41,760 bases of DNA from DAOTVC01 sp034437215. Lineage in GTDB: Bacteria; Chloroflexota; Anaerolineae; B4-G1; SLSP01. The stretch covers positions 1-41,760 of the forward strand of contig DAOTVC010000132.1 of assembly GCA_034437215.1 (NCBI GenBank), in the 5' to 3' direction. A model generated the notes under the pieces. The model did no database searches. It was not told the DNA's origin and worked only from the letters and a program-made list of their open reading frames with translations. The translations under genes and the position numbers were made by a program. Positions 25,283-33,647 of this stretch are shown here, piece after piece. Within the stretch, counting starts at the first letter, position 1. Each line of letters opens with the position of its first letter.

Positions 25283-25924
25283 CTAGGGAATAGGTGCGGC
25301 CAGGGGCTGATCACAAGGAGCCGGACCGCTTGGACACCACGCCAGGGTAACCGGCTGCGCCTCTTCAGGAATAGTGAAGCGCACCAGACCAAGCAGGTCC
25401 TCACCGGTTTCCAGACGTGTGCCGATCAGGGGGGGCTGGGTTCCCTCATCCGGTGCATCAGGTGTGTACCGTCCTCCCTCTCGGTCAATCAAAGTCAGTG
25501 ATTCTCTCATGACTGTGACCGGTTGATCGCTGTTGTTTTGCACGGCAGCGACCACAACGATCCACCTCTGTCCTTCCTGAGGGCCTGTCCCCGGCTCATC
25601 CGGTTCCGCATCGAGGGTGTAGCTCACTTGGAAACCGTACATCGCGGCGGCGGGCGGGACGGCAGAGGGGGAGGGAGTGGGTGTTGGTGGCGTATGCGAG
25701 GCGGTTGGGGAGGGAGTAGGTGTCATTGTGGGCTGCACGGCAGTGGGACTCGCCGTAGGGCTAGGGGGCGCTACCTCTCCAGATGTCTCAAGGGTCTCCG
25801 AGGCGGAGGCTGCTTCAGTCGCTGTCGCGCTGAACTGCGGTCCTGGGGCTTCAGGCGTGCAACGGGTGCTAAAGAGCATAACTAGTAGCACCACCATCAA
25901 TTTAGAAAGTTGTTGTATGGACAT
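25283..25924 (-). CDS. Secreted or lipid-anchored protein with Thr/Pro-rich linker and DUF4352-like domain
   Basis: 213 residues. A hydrophobic N-terminal segment ends LLVMLFSTRC, a possible but non-ideal lipobox with Cys22. A linker of about 70 residues rich in Thr, Pro and Ser (PTPSPTASHTPPTPTPSP) leads to a beta-sandwich at about 100-205. Its motif RWIVVVAAVQNNSDQPVTVMRESLTLIDREGGRY resembles DUF4352/telokin-like extracellular domains. Two Cys near the end (WCPSGPAPC) could form a disulfide. ATG 25924 has GAGGAG five bases upstream. It lies just upstream of the giant mosaic protein, about 85 bases away in the same direction, so cotranscription is possible. Function unknown. Confidence 0.75.
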   Translation of the reverse strand: MSIQQLSKLMVVLLVMLFSTRCTPEAPGPQFSATATEAASASETLETSGEVAPPSPTASPTAVQPTMTPTPSPTASHTPPTPTPSPSAVPPAAAMYGFQVSYTLDAEPDEPGTGPQEGQRWIVVVAAVQNNSDQPVTVMRESLTLIDREGGRYTPDAPDEGTQPPLIGTRLETGEDLLGLVRFTIPEEAQPVTLAWCPSGPAPCDQPLAAPIP

Positions 25925-26075
25925 GTCATCTCCTCACTCGAGGTATGTACGATACATCCCTCAATAGTTATTAAACGTACGAAAATACCGGGGACTCTTT
26001 GAGGAGTAAGCCAGACACCATCCGCAACGTCCTGTAGGCAGGGATATTGGAAAAGCTAACAAACCTTTCAACCGG

Positions 26076-26279
26076 TCACTTGTCATCATTCATCTCAGAT
26101 AGAGCGATCTGTTCTGTTAGGAAGTGCATCGCGCTCTCCAGGTCTTTGAAACGACAGACTTCATCCCCGCTGACCGCTTCCAGGGAGACACGCCACGCGA
26201 CTCCTGCGTCGACCCGTTCCAGGCGAATCAGGTAAGCTAAATAGTTCTTCCTGCGAGCTCTCCTGGAACCGTGATTCAT
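26076..26279 (-). CDS. Small conserved protein (67 aa) divergent from the BTAD regulator
   Basis: 67 residues. The pattern YLIRLERVDAGVAWRVSLEAVSGDEVCRFKDLESAMHFLTEQ matches a short family common in Chloroflexi (a YLxRLxRV...WRxSLE...G....F..LE....FL layout) that often neighbours BTAD/TPR regulators. The first 14 residues are basic. GAGGAG lies only two bases before ATG 26279, a tight spacing. There is no signal peptide or membrane helix. The function is unknown. Shared direct repeats in the 268-base divergent region suggest joint regulation with the regulator gene, which is inference. Confidence 0.65.
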   Translation of the reverse strand: MNHGSRRARRKNYLAYLIRLERVDAGVAWRVSLEAVSGDEVCRFKDLESAMHFLTEQIALSEMNDDK

Positions 26280-26302
26280 CTCTCCTCACTTTAACGCTCT
26301 GG

Positions 26303-26442
26303 CGTTATCTTAGCGTGAACGAACCGTTATCCACAGCCCACTCTTGCGGGAACGTAGCAATCGGTACTCGCCCCTTAACTTTCTCCTGATATCTGCGCGA
26401 GTATTCCACTCTATCATCCTTCCGTTATCTGAGCGTGAACGA
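26303..26442. promoter_or_regulatory. Pair of near-identical 20-bp direct repeats, probable regulator binding sites
   Basis: CGTTATCTTAGCGTGAACGA (26303-26322) and CGTTATCTGAGCGTGAACGA (26423-26442) differ at one position and are 120 bases apart. The downstream copy overlaps the -35 region of the BTAD regulator promoter. A small palindrome (AACGC-TCTG-GCGTT) abuts the upstream copy. SARP-type BTAD activators bind direct repeats next to -10 elements, so autoregulation is a reasonable inference. Confidence 0.6.
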
Positions 26443-26463
26443 GAATAAAAATCGTGCTATAAT
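26435..26463 (+). promoter_or_regulatory. Promoter of the BTAD regulator
   Basis: A perfect TATAAT (26458-26463) lies 17 bases after GTGAAC, a weak -35 embedded in the second direct repeat. A poor -35 next to an operator fits activator-dependent transcription. Confidence 0.7.
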
Positions 26464-26547
26464 TTGGTTGAGTACACCATGTATCTCTGCAAGACGCATC
26501 GTTACTAACGTTCCTCGCAGTCTTGTGGAAGGGAGGGATAGCGTAGG

Positions 26548-29500
26548 ATGGAAGAACTCTCACTCTCACTGCTGGGGGGATTCTATGGGAAATTAGGAGA
26601 TCATCCCTTACCTCCATTTCGCACGCGGAAGGCCCAGGCACTATTGGTCCATTTGGTCACAGAGGTAGCCCTCTCGGATAATCCTACTCGATACAGTCGG
26701 GATATGTTAATGGGGCTTCTCTGGCCGGAGCGAGATCAGAGGTCGGCCCAGGGCAACCTGCGGCAGATCCTCTACCAGGTGCGACAGGTCATCCAAGAAT
26801 TGCCGGGGCACTTGAACAGACAACCGGTCCCTTTCCTGCTCTCTGATCGGGAGACGATCACTGTGAACCCAGAGGCTTCTTATGGGCTTGATGTACGCTT
26901 ATTTCTCGATCGTCTGACCTCTCAGGAGGCGCATGTTTGCGATTCCCGCCTCTGCTCAGTATGCCTAGAGACCTTAGAAAGAGCCACCGCTCTCTATCAG
27001 GGGGATTTTCTTGAGGGCATCTCCTTGCCTGATAGCCAACCCTTTGAAGAATGGGTACTCCTCACCCGTGAGTTCTTAAGCCGTAAGGCCTTGGAAGCCT
27101 TGAACACCTTGACTCAGGCTTACCTCCGACGCGAGGCATGGGAATCTGCTGTGACAACAGCCCGTGTGCAGTTGCGTATAGACCCATGGCGCGAGAGCGC
27201 CTATCGTCAACTTATGACTGGGCTTGTGCGTGGGGGGAGACGTACAGAAGCTCTACAAGCCTACGGACAGTTGTACGAACTGCTGCAAGATGAGTTGGAG
27301 TTGGAGCCGGCTGAGACCACACGCACCCTCCATCAGGATATCCTGGCCCGCCGGCTAGTAGCGGTCGATGTGCGCCCGAATCCCAAGCTTAACTTCCACC
27401 TCTCTCCCTTGTTTCACAACTTGCCCCATCAACCCCCTCCCTTCATCGGGCGGGAAGAGGCCGTGACGACCGTTATCCAGCGGCTGCAAGATCCTAACTG
27501 CCGATTGCTGACGCTGGTGGGCCCGGGTGGTGTAGGGAAGACCCGCTTGGCCTTAGAAGCGGCAACGGCTTACAGCCGCGACCCACGAAACAAGGGGGGA
27601 GTCTACTGGGTCCCCCTGGCGCCGGTACAGCGGGCCGAACAGTTACCAATGGCGATTGGGCAAGCTATGGGGCTGACCCTTCGCGGTCAGCAGTCGATGG
27701 AAGATGAACTCCTGCTCACCCTACAGTCCCAACAACTGCTTCTACTGCTGGATAACTATGAACAGCTGCTGCCGGATATCTCTCTGGTGCGAGCTCTCCT
27801 GCAACAGTGTGCAGGCGTACAACTCCTGATCACATCCCGGTGGCGTTTGGGACTGCAGTGGGAGTGGTTGTACGAGGTCGAAGGATTGGCTATGGATATG
27901 ATGGGGGATGTCGAGGCCCCCGCTCTGGCCCTCTTCCAACATCATGTCCGCCGCCTGAACCTCGACCTGGGCCAAGGACCTGAGATCCGAGGTAAGATGT
28001 TAGAGATCTGCCAGGCCGTCGAGGGATTGCCGCTGGGATTGGAGTTGGCTGCCGTCCAGCTGCGACAGTTCAGTCTAGAGCAGGTAACGGGGAGGTTGAA
28101 GGACTCCCTGGATCAGGTGAATCAGCCGGCGGTTGATGTCCCGGAACGCCATCGATCCCTCTGGGCCTCACTAGACTACTCCTGGGCCTTGTTGGCGGCT
28201 GCTGAACAAGAGCTGCTGCCTCGACTCTCTGTCTTTAACGGAGGTTTTACGGTTGAAGCGGCGGTTCAGGTGGCGGGAGCAGATCCTTCTCAGTTGGGGG
28301 GGCTCCTGGATAGCTCCCTCCTCCGTAAGGAGAGCCGTGTGCGCTATACTCTCCATCAACTGGTGCAGCAGTATGCGTCCGAGAAACTGGCAGACCGACC
28401 GCTGGTGCTACAGGAGACGATTGCCCGTCACGCCGCCTACTATGCCAATTTGGCTGCTCAGCTGGTTCGTGAATTAGGGGGCTCCTACGATCTCGTCTGG
28501 GCTCTTGAGTCTGAGATAGAGAACCTGCGCTTGGCCTGGCAGCAGGGTGTAGATCATCCACACGAGCCCTTTCTAGCCCAGATGGCACCGGCACTGCACG
28601 CGTTCTATGATCTGAAGGATTGGCACGCCGAGGGGCGGGTGATCTTTGACGAGGCGCTGCAGGCAGTGCGCAAGCTGCAGAAGGTCACGGCGAATGGATG
28701 TCAACAGCGGACGTTGGGAATTCTGTTGTGGGGACGTGCCTGGCTGGGACACAGCCGCGAGTTGGAGGCCTGTTATCGGATGGCAGACGAATCCGTAGAA
28801 CACTTGCGCGCCGTCGATGACAACTTCAACTTGGGTATGGCTCTGGGAACTCGAGGGTACCTATCAGCATCGCTGGCGATGGGACAGCTGGGGAGAGGAA
28901 TCGCGGATCTAGAAGCTGCCATCTCCCTCTTAGATGTGGCGGTTAAACCCTACATGTTAGTTATCGCTCACGGTATGTTGGGTCTGATCTACGAGCGGTT
29001 GGGTATCGAGGAGGAGGCCGAGCGCTGGTGGCAGTGCTGCCAAGTGCTGGCAGCTGATCATACCTTCAGTCGGATGCAGGCTCTGGCCCACATCCACTTG
29101 GCGGACTTGGCGCGCTGTCGAGAGGAGTACACGCGAGCGGCTGAACTGCTAGAAATCGGGCTGGCGTTGGCGCAGGGGGGTGTGGATCAATTCGCTTATA
29201 GCGACGGGAAGAGGGTCGCCGGGCAGTTGGCCTTAGATCTGGGAGAGTACCAAGCCGCACGGGACCATCTGCTGGAGGCCTATCGCATTTCGACCGCTAC
29301 CGAACGCTGGGTCTGTCGCCAGGAACTGGAGGGCCTGCTAGGCCGAGCCTATCTGGAGTTGGGTGAGCAACATATAGCAGCTCAACACTTCTTACAGGCA
29401 TTGCAGCAGGCACGAGATCTGAGACTGACGGTGCCCACACTACGTCTGCTACAGCATTTTGCGCACTTTGTAGCAAGAGTGGATCTCGAGTGGGCCCTGG

Positions 29501-29712
29501 TCTTACTCGCGTTCATCCGGGAGCATAGAGAGGCACCTCCCTACCTAGTGGGTGCAGCGACAGACGACTTCATCGATTTGGCGGAGCAGTTATCATCTCC
29601 GGCTCGTGAGAGGGCTGAGCAGAAAGCGCAACAGATGGCGCTCTGGAAGATCGTCGTCTCCTGGCAAGAGAAGTTGACGCGGTCGGTAGATGTGAGCCTG
29701 CCATTGAATTGA
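26548..29712 (+). CDS. BTAD (SARP/AfsR-like) transcriptional regulator with NB-ARC ATPase and TPR domains
   Basis: 1054 residues. An OmpR-like winged helix covers about 1-105 (LSLLGGFYGKL, SRDMLMGLLWPERDQRSAQGNLRQILYQVR). The bacterial transcriptional activation domain (BTAD) is at 110-255, with the family's Cys-x2-Cys (CSVCLETLERATALYQGDFLEG). The NB-ARC/STAND ATPase has Walker A GPGGVGKTR from about residue 325 and Walker B LLLLLDNYEQ. TPR-like repeats (about 620-1030) probably sense a ligand or partner. STAND regulators are off until an inducer frees the ATPase. No C-terminal LuxR domain is present, as expected for this class. Third-codon GC looks lower than in the flanking genes. ATG 26548 follows GGAAGGGAGGG. 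The target is unknown apart from likely autoregulation. Confidence 0.9.
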   Translation: MEELSLSLLGGFYGKLGDHPLPPFRTRKAQALLVHLVTEVALSDNPTRYSRDMLMGLLWPERDQRSAQGNLRQILYQVRQVIQELPGHLNRQPVPFLLSDRETITVNPEASYGLDVRLFLDRLTSQEAHVCDSRLCSVCLETLERATALYQGDFLEGISLPDSQPFEEWVLLTREFLSRKALEALNTLTQAYLRREAWESAVTTARVQLRIDPWRESAYRQLMTGLVRGGRRTEALQAYGQLYELLQDELELEPAETTRTLHQDILARRLVAVDVRPNPKLNFHLSPLFHNLPHQPPPFIGREEAVTTVIQRLQDPNCRLLTLVGPGGVGKTRLALEAATAYSRDPRNKGGVYWVPLAPVQRAEQLPMAIGQAMGLTLRGQQSMEDELLLTLQSQQLLLLLDNYEQLLPDISLVRALLQQCAGVQLLITSRWRLGLQWEWLYEVEGLAMDMMGDVEAPALALFQHHVRRLNLDLGQGPEIRGKMLEICQAVEGLPLGLELAAVQLRQFSLEQVTGRLKDSLDQVNQPAVDVPERHRSLWASLDYSWALLAAAEQELLPRLSVFNGGFTVEAAVQVAGADPSQLGGLLDSSLLRKESRVRYTLHQLVQQYASEKLADRPLVLQETIARHAAYYANLAAQLVRELGGSYDLVWALESEIENLRLAWQQGVDHPHEPFLAQMAPALHAFYDLKDWHAEGRVIFDEALQAVRKLQKVTANGCQQRTLGILLWGRAWLGHSRELEACYRMADESVEHLRAVDDNFNLGMALGTRGYLSASLAMGQLGRGIADLEAAISLLDVAVKPYMLVIAHGMLGLIYERLGIEEEAERWWQCCQVLAADHTFSRMQALAHIHLADLARCREEYTRAAELLEIGLALAQGGVDQFAYSDGKRVAGQLALDLGEYQAARDHLLEAYRISTATERWVCRQELEGLLGRAYLELGEQHIAAQHFLQALQQARDLRLTVPTLRLLQHFAHFVARVDLEWALVLLAFIREHREAPPYLVGAATDDFIDLAEQLSSPARERAEQKAQQMALWKIVVSWQEKLTRSVDVSLPLN

Positions 29713-29977
29713 AGTTCAGGTAGTGCTGCCATGGTCGGAAAAATCGGATTTTCCAGAATCGAGCTGCTGAATGTGGAGCCTCACTCGATCATGATCTCAA
29801 TATGTAGTAGAGGGTCGTGCCACAAAGCCGATTTTTCAGTGAAGCCAACATTGTGTTGTTTATACCCACCTGCTCATACCTTTCTTCACAGTGGGCTCTT
29901 TGGCTCTTTTGGTCCGATCTGTAGGGGAGCTTTCATAACGCCGCACTCTGTCGAGGGAAACTTTAGTTAGCCTGTGG

Positions 29978-29983
29978 TATAAT
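29978..29983 (+). promoter_or_regulatory. -10 element implying a leaderless transcript
   Basis: A perfect TATAAT ends nine bases before ATG 29992, so transcription would start at or one to three bases before the start codon. No ribosome-binding site is present and no good -35 is visible. The rest of 29713-29977 shows only a weak GGAAAA/TTTTCC hairpin. Confidence 0.6.
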
Positions 29984-29991
29984 TAAATGTG

Positions 29992-31746
29992 ATGGACGCG
30001 GGCGAGATTATCAGACATTTGAGGCGCATACCTCTCTTTTCCCAGATAGCGGAGGACAACTGGAAACAGGCCTTCCGCTGGCTGCTGGAGGTAGTGCACG
30101 AAGCCGATTACGAGCCGAACGAGTGGCTCTTCCACCAGGGAGACGCCGCCAATCGGCTCTACTACATTGTGGAGGGCCGGTTGCGCTTGAGCCGCGTGGA
30201 CCGCGACGGCATCAATCGCTACCTGGGCGATCTGGGACCGGGTGAGAGCGTCGGCCAGACGGGCCTGCTGGTCGGAGACATTCACGATGCCTCGGCCCAG
30301 ACGCTCACCCCCACGAAGGTGCTCTATTTCGAGCACGAGGAGTTCCGTGACCTTCTGCGGGAGCATCCTGCGCTCCGCCGCGGCCTAGACGTGGAGCCCC
30401 GCATCGCTCGGCGTCTGGACGTACCGGATTTTCCCTGGATTCGAGAGGACGAGATGGTCATCTTCGCGGAGCGTCGTCACTGGGCCTATCTCGTCCGGAG
30501 AACGGCGCCCGTTGCCATATTGTTCTTGATCTCTCTAGCCATCATCCTTTTCTTGATCACTGCAGGCGGACCGATCGGGATGGCCTCCTTTTTGATCATC
30601 ATCCCGGTGGCGGTGATCGCCCTCTACCTTCTGGGACGTATGGTCTGGGAGTACATCAACTGGCGTGACGATCTCTTTGTTCTGACGACGCAGCGCATCA
30701 TTCACCTCGAGAGGGTCGGCCCCTTCGAGTCGCACTTCGAGGAAGCACCCCTGGACAAGATCGAGGACGTCTATGTGGATCAGCCCTCCTTCGCTGCTAA
30801 TGCGTTGAACTACGGGGACGTGATTCTCTATACCGCCGGTGAGCAGGTGGAGATCGACCTGACGGGCGTAGCCAAGCCCCTGCAGCTGCGGGAGCTCGTC
30901 TTTCGGGAGCTGGAGCGCAGCCGGGCGCGGGAGATTCTCGAGCGTAAAGGGCAGATTCGAGAGCGGTTGGAGGCGCGACTGCGTTCCGCTGAGGAGGAGG
31001 CGCCACCGCTTCCCAAGGAGGTCGCGCCGCAACCGGATGAAACGTCATCCGTGAGGCTTGCCCTGATCTGGAACTCCATCAAGGAGTACTTCTTTCCATC
31101 CTCGTGGAACGTCAGTGAGGATGGGGAGACCATCCGTTGGAAGCGTTATTGGTTGCCGGGCTTCTTTCATCACTTCTGGTATTTCTTTGCTTTCTTGACG
31201 ATCACCCTCCTGGGTCTGCTGGCTCTGGTGGACGTCTTTGGGGAGGTCTCGATAGTTGTGGAAGGGGTGCAGGTGGCCGTGGGGCTCTGGTTTCTGATTG
31301 AAGCTGTCCTCTTTGGCATCCTGCTCTGGCAGATGGAGGACTGGCACAACGACTACTTCGAGATCACGCCGACGCGGGTCATCGTCGTCTATCGCAAGCC
31401 CCTCCTTCTGGAGGAGACCCGCCGGGAGACCCGGCTGGATCGCATCCAGAACATCAGCTTCGACATTCCGAACATCATCGCCCGCTCCCTGAAGTTCGGA
31501 CACGTGATGATAGAGACGGCCGCCGACAGCGAGGGGCGCTTTCATCTGCAGTGGGTGCGTTATCCTGCCAAGGTACAGGCCGAGATCTCTCGCCGCCAGA
31601 GGGAGTTTGCCGAGGAGCAGCGCAAGGCCGAGGCGCAACGACGTCAAGAAGAGCTGTTGAGTTGGTTCGATATCTACGATAATATGCGTCACTCCCGTAG
31701 GCCCATGCCCATGGCGGGAACGGACGAACTTTTGGAGGAAGAATAG
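29992..31746 (+). CDS. Membrane protein: cyclic-nucleotide-binding domain fused to two bacterial PH domains
   Basis: 584 residues from ATG 29992 (GTG 29989 also possible). Residues 1-130 form a Crp-like cNMP-binding beta-barrel (FHQGDAANRLYYIVEGRLRLSRV, LGPGESVGQTGLL). Two membrane helices at about 172-218 lead into a first YdbS-type bacterial PH domain (RDDLFVLTTQRIIHLERVG, ISFD-like turns). A charged coiled segment of about 60 residues follows, then two more helices (about 390-440) and a second PH domain (NDYFEITPTRVIVVYRKPLLLEETRRETRLDRIQNISF). The C-terminus is charged. It may couple a small-molecule signal or membrane state to another process; the family has no settled function. The def start codon begins one base after its stop, so they form an operon. 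Confidence 0.82.
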   Translation: MDAGEIIRHLRRIPLFSQIAEDNWKQAFRWLLEVVHEADYEPNEWLFHQGDAANRLYYIVEGRLRLSRVDRDGINRYLGDLGPGESVGQTGLLVGDIHDASAQTLTPTKVLYFEHEEFRDLLREHPALRRGLDVEPRIARRLDVPDFPWIREDEMVIFAERRHWAYLVRRTAPVAILFLISLAIILFLITAGGPIGMASFLIIIPVAVIALYLLGRMVWEYINWRDDLFVLTTQRIIHLERVGPFESHFEEAPLDKIEDVYVDQPSFAANALNYGDVILYTAGEQVEIDLTGVAKPLQLRELVFRELERSRAREILERKGQIRERLEARLRSAEEEAPPLPKEVAPQPDETSSVRLALIWNSIKEYFFPSSWNVSEDGETIRWKRYWLPGFFHHFWYFFAFLTITLLGLLALVDVFGEVSIVVEGVQVAVGLWFLIEAVLFGILLWQMEDWHNDYFEITPTRVIVVYRKPLLLEETRRETRLDRIQNISFDIPNIIARSLKFGHVMIETAADSEGRFHLQWVRYPAKVQAEISRRQREFAEEQRKAEAQRRQEELLSWFDIYDNMRHSRRPMPMAGTDELLEEE

Positions 31747-31747
31747 A

Positions 31748-32332
31748 ATGGCATTGAGAGAGATTATTACTGTGGGAGACGAGCGCTTACGGCGCCGTTC
31801 GCAGGAGATCGCGAAGATCACGCCGGAGATCCAGAGTCTGATCGACGACATGGTGGAGACGATGCACGCGAGCAACGGTGTCGGTCTCGCCGCCGTTCAG
31901 GTGGGTGAGCTCCTGAACATCATCGTGGTGGAGGCTCCCGAAGACGAGGAGGTCCCCGGAAGCGGAGAGCGCTACATCGTCATCAACCCCGAGATCCTGA
32001 AACCTTCATACGAAAAGGAGGTGGGGATCGAGGGCTGTCTCTCCATTCCCGGCTACGTGGGAGAGGTGGAGCGTTCGACCTCCATTCTCGTCCGTGGGAT
32101 GGATCGCCGGGGCAAGCGCTTCCGCCTGCGCGCCGAGGGCTACCTGGCCCGCGTCTTCCAGCACGAGGTGGATCACACCCTGGGTGTGCTCTACATCGAT
32201 CGTCTCGCGGCCCCCGACCGTATCTGGCCCGTCAAGGAGGGCGAGGAGGAGACGGCGGAACAGACGCAGAAGCCGAAGCAGGAAGAGGAACCGGAACCGG
32301 AGCAGGAGCTGGCGGGCGAAGCGCGCGGGTAG
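31748..32332 (+). CDS. def: Peptide deformylase
   Basis: 194 residues. Removes the formyl group from the N-terminal Met of new proteins in the cytoplasm with a bound Fe2+ or similar metal. All three motifs are present: GVGLAAVQ (44-51), EGCLS with metal ligand Cys97, and QHEVDH with His139, catalytic Glu140 and His143. The core ends near 172. An extra acidic, Glu-Pro-rich tail of about 25 residues (QKPKQEEEPEPEQE) is unusual and probably disordered. GAGGAAGAATAG precedes ATG 31748, so ribosome-binding sequence overlaps the end of the upstream gene. Confidence 0.95.
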   Translation: MALREIITVGDERLRRRSQEIAKITPEIQSLIDDMVETMHASNGVGLAAVQVGELLNIIVVEAPEDEEVPGSGERYIVINPEILKPSYEKEVGIEGCLSIPGYVGEVERSTSILVRGMDRRGKRFRLRAEGYLARVFQHEVDHTLGVLYIDRLAAPDRIWPVKEGEEETAEQTQKPKQEEEPEPEQELAGEARG

Positions 32333-32353
32333 CAAGACCGTGGTGTAAAAACA

Positions 32354-32378
32354 AGGACACGGAGGCCTTCCGTGTCCT
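32354..32378 (+). terminator. Hairpin between def and mrp, terminator or attenuator
   Basis: AGGACACGGA (32354-32363) and TCCGTGTCCT (32369-32378) form a perfect 10-bp stem with a five-base loop, followed by CATCTTT. The T run is weak, so partial read-through into the next gene is likely. Confidence 0.6.
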
Positions 32379-32400
32379 CATCTTTGAAGAGGAGGACGTA

Positions 32401-33474
32401 GTGGTAACGATAGAACAGGTAACAGAGGCCTTAAAAGGTGTGATGGACCCCGAGATCGGGCGCAGTATCGTCGAGCTGGGCATGGTACGGGAGGTGGAGG
32501 TCGACGGCCAGGACGTGACGGTGACCATTGCCTTGACCGTGCCCAACTGCCCGCTGCAGAACACCATCGCGCGCAATGCCGCCGAGGCTGTCGAAGGCCT
32601 CGAGGGTGATCTGGACGTGCAGATCAACCTGACCGCAATGACCGAGGAGGAGCGGGCGCGCCTGCGCGCGAGGTTGCGCGGCGGACAGGCTCCCCAGGCG
32701 GCGGCTCCGCCCCAGGAGTCCCTGGCAGGTCAGATGAATCAGGTGAAGTCAGTGGTCGCGGTGATGAGCGGGAAGGGCGGTGTGGGGAAGTCGACGGCGG
32801 CGGCCCTGCTCGCCTCGGGGCTGCGGCGGGAGGGGCTGCGCGTCGGGGTGCTGGATGCCGATATCACCGGTCCCAGCATTCCTACCCTCTTCGGTGTCCA
32901 CGAGAAGCCGATGATGGGCCCCTTGGGCATCGTCCCCCCCCAGACGGAGACGGGGATCAAGGTGATGTCCATCAACCTGCTCCTTGACCGCGAGGACGAA
33001 GCCGTTATCTGGCGCGGTCCCCTCATCGCTGGGGCCATCACCCAGTTCTGGAACGACGTCTTCTGGGGAGACCTGGACGTCCTCGTCGTGGATCTGCCTC
33101 CGGGCACCTCGGACGCCTCGTTGACCGTTCTCCAGTCGCTGCCCGTGAGCGGTGTGGTCATCGTCTCCTCGCCTCAGGAGCTGGCAGAGATGGTGGTGCG
33201 CAAGGCGGCGCGGATGGCCGAGCACATGGGGATCCCTATCCTGGGGGTGGTGGAGAATATGAGCTACGCCCTCTGCCCGCACTGCGGTGAGTCCTTCGAG
33301 CTCTTCGGTAAGGGCCGGACGGAGGAGCTGGCGGAAGCCTTCGACACGGAGATGCTGGGGCGCATCCCCCTCGATCCGGCCCTGGCCCGGGCGGGGGACG
33401 CCGGACAGATCGAGCAGTACGCCAACGAGAGCTTCGCGGAGGTGGTCGCCGGGGTCTCTCGGCAGCTCGATTGA
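32401..33474 (+). CDS. mrp: Mrp/NBP35-family iron-sulfur cluster carrier ATPase
   Basis: 357 residues. Residues 1-80 are a MIP18 (DUF59) domain (VMDPEIGRSIVELGMVREV). The P-loop ATPase follows from about 117 with the deviant Walker A GKGGVGKS (124-131), typical of the MinD/Mrp class, DADITGPSIP and DLPPGTSDASLT. Cys292-Pro-His-Cys295 is the conserved cluster-binding pair. The protein carries 4Fe-4S clusters to apoproteins in the cytosol. It starts with GTG 32401, with GAGGAGG five bases upstream. It ends before a very strong terminator. Confidence 0.93.
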   Translation: MVTIEQVTEALKGVMDPEIGRSIVELGMVREVEVDGQDVTVTIALTVPNCPLQNTIARNAAEAVEGLEGDLDVQINLTAMTEEERARLRARLRGGQAPQAAAPPQESLAGQMNQVKSVVAVMSGKGGVGKSTAAALLASGLRREGLRVGVLDADITGPSIPTLFGVHEKPMMGPLGIVPPQTETGIKVMSINLLLDREDEAVIWRGPLIAGAITQFWNDVFWGDLDVLVVDLPPGTSDASLTVLQSLPVSGVVIVSSPQELAEMVVRKAARMAEHMGIPILGVVENMSYALCPHCGESFELFGKGRTEELAEAFDTEMLGRIPLDPALARAGDAGQIEQYANESFAEVVAGVSRQLD

Positions 33475-33497
33475 GAGTCCTCGAGTATCTCAGCACC

Positions 33498-33528
33498 GAG
33501 CACGGCGCTGCAGCGCCGTGCTCTTTTT
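33498..33528 (+). terminator. Rho-independent terminator after mrp
   Basis: GAGCACGGCGCTG and CAGCGCCGTGCTC form a perfect 13-bp inverted repeat (33498-33523) followed directly by TTTTT. Confidence 0.95.
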
Positions 33529-33560
33529 CATCCCGCCCGCGCATTTTTCACGATGTTCAT

Positions 33561-33589
33561 TTGCTCAACCACCCCATCTTCCGTATAAT
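33561..33589 (+). promoter_or_regulatory. glgC promoter
   Basis: TTGCTC (33561-33566), a 17-base spacer and a perfect TATAAT (33584-33589). The predicted leader is about 50 bases and contains AAGGAGG before ATG 33648. Confidence 0.75.
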
Positions 33590-33647
33590 GAAGGTGTAGT
33601 CGCCTCGCATTCAGTAGCCGTACCAGATGCCTTAAGGAGGGTCATAC

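Noticed and set aside
29731..29970. 79-codon rightward frame between the BTAD regulator and the cNMP/PH gene
   Set aside because: No ribosome-binding site and no protein-like pattern; the region is AT-rich leader sequence.
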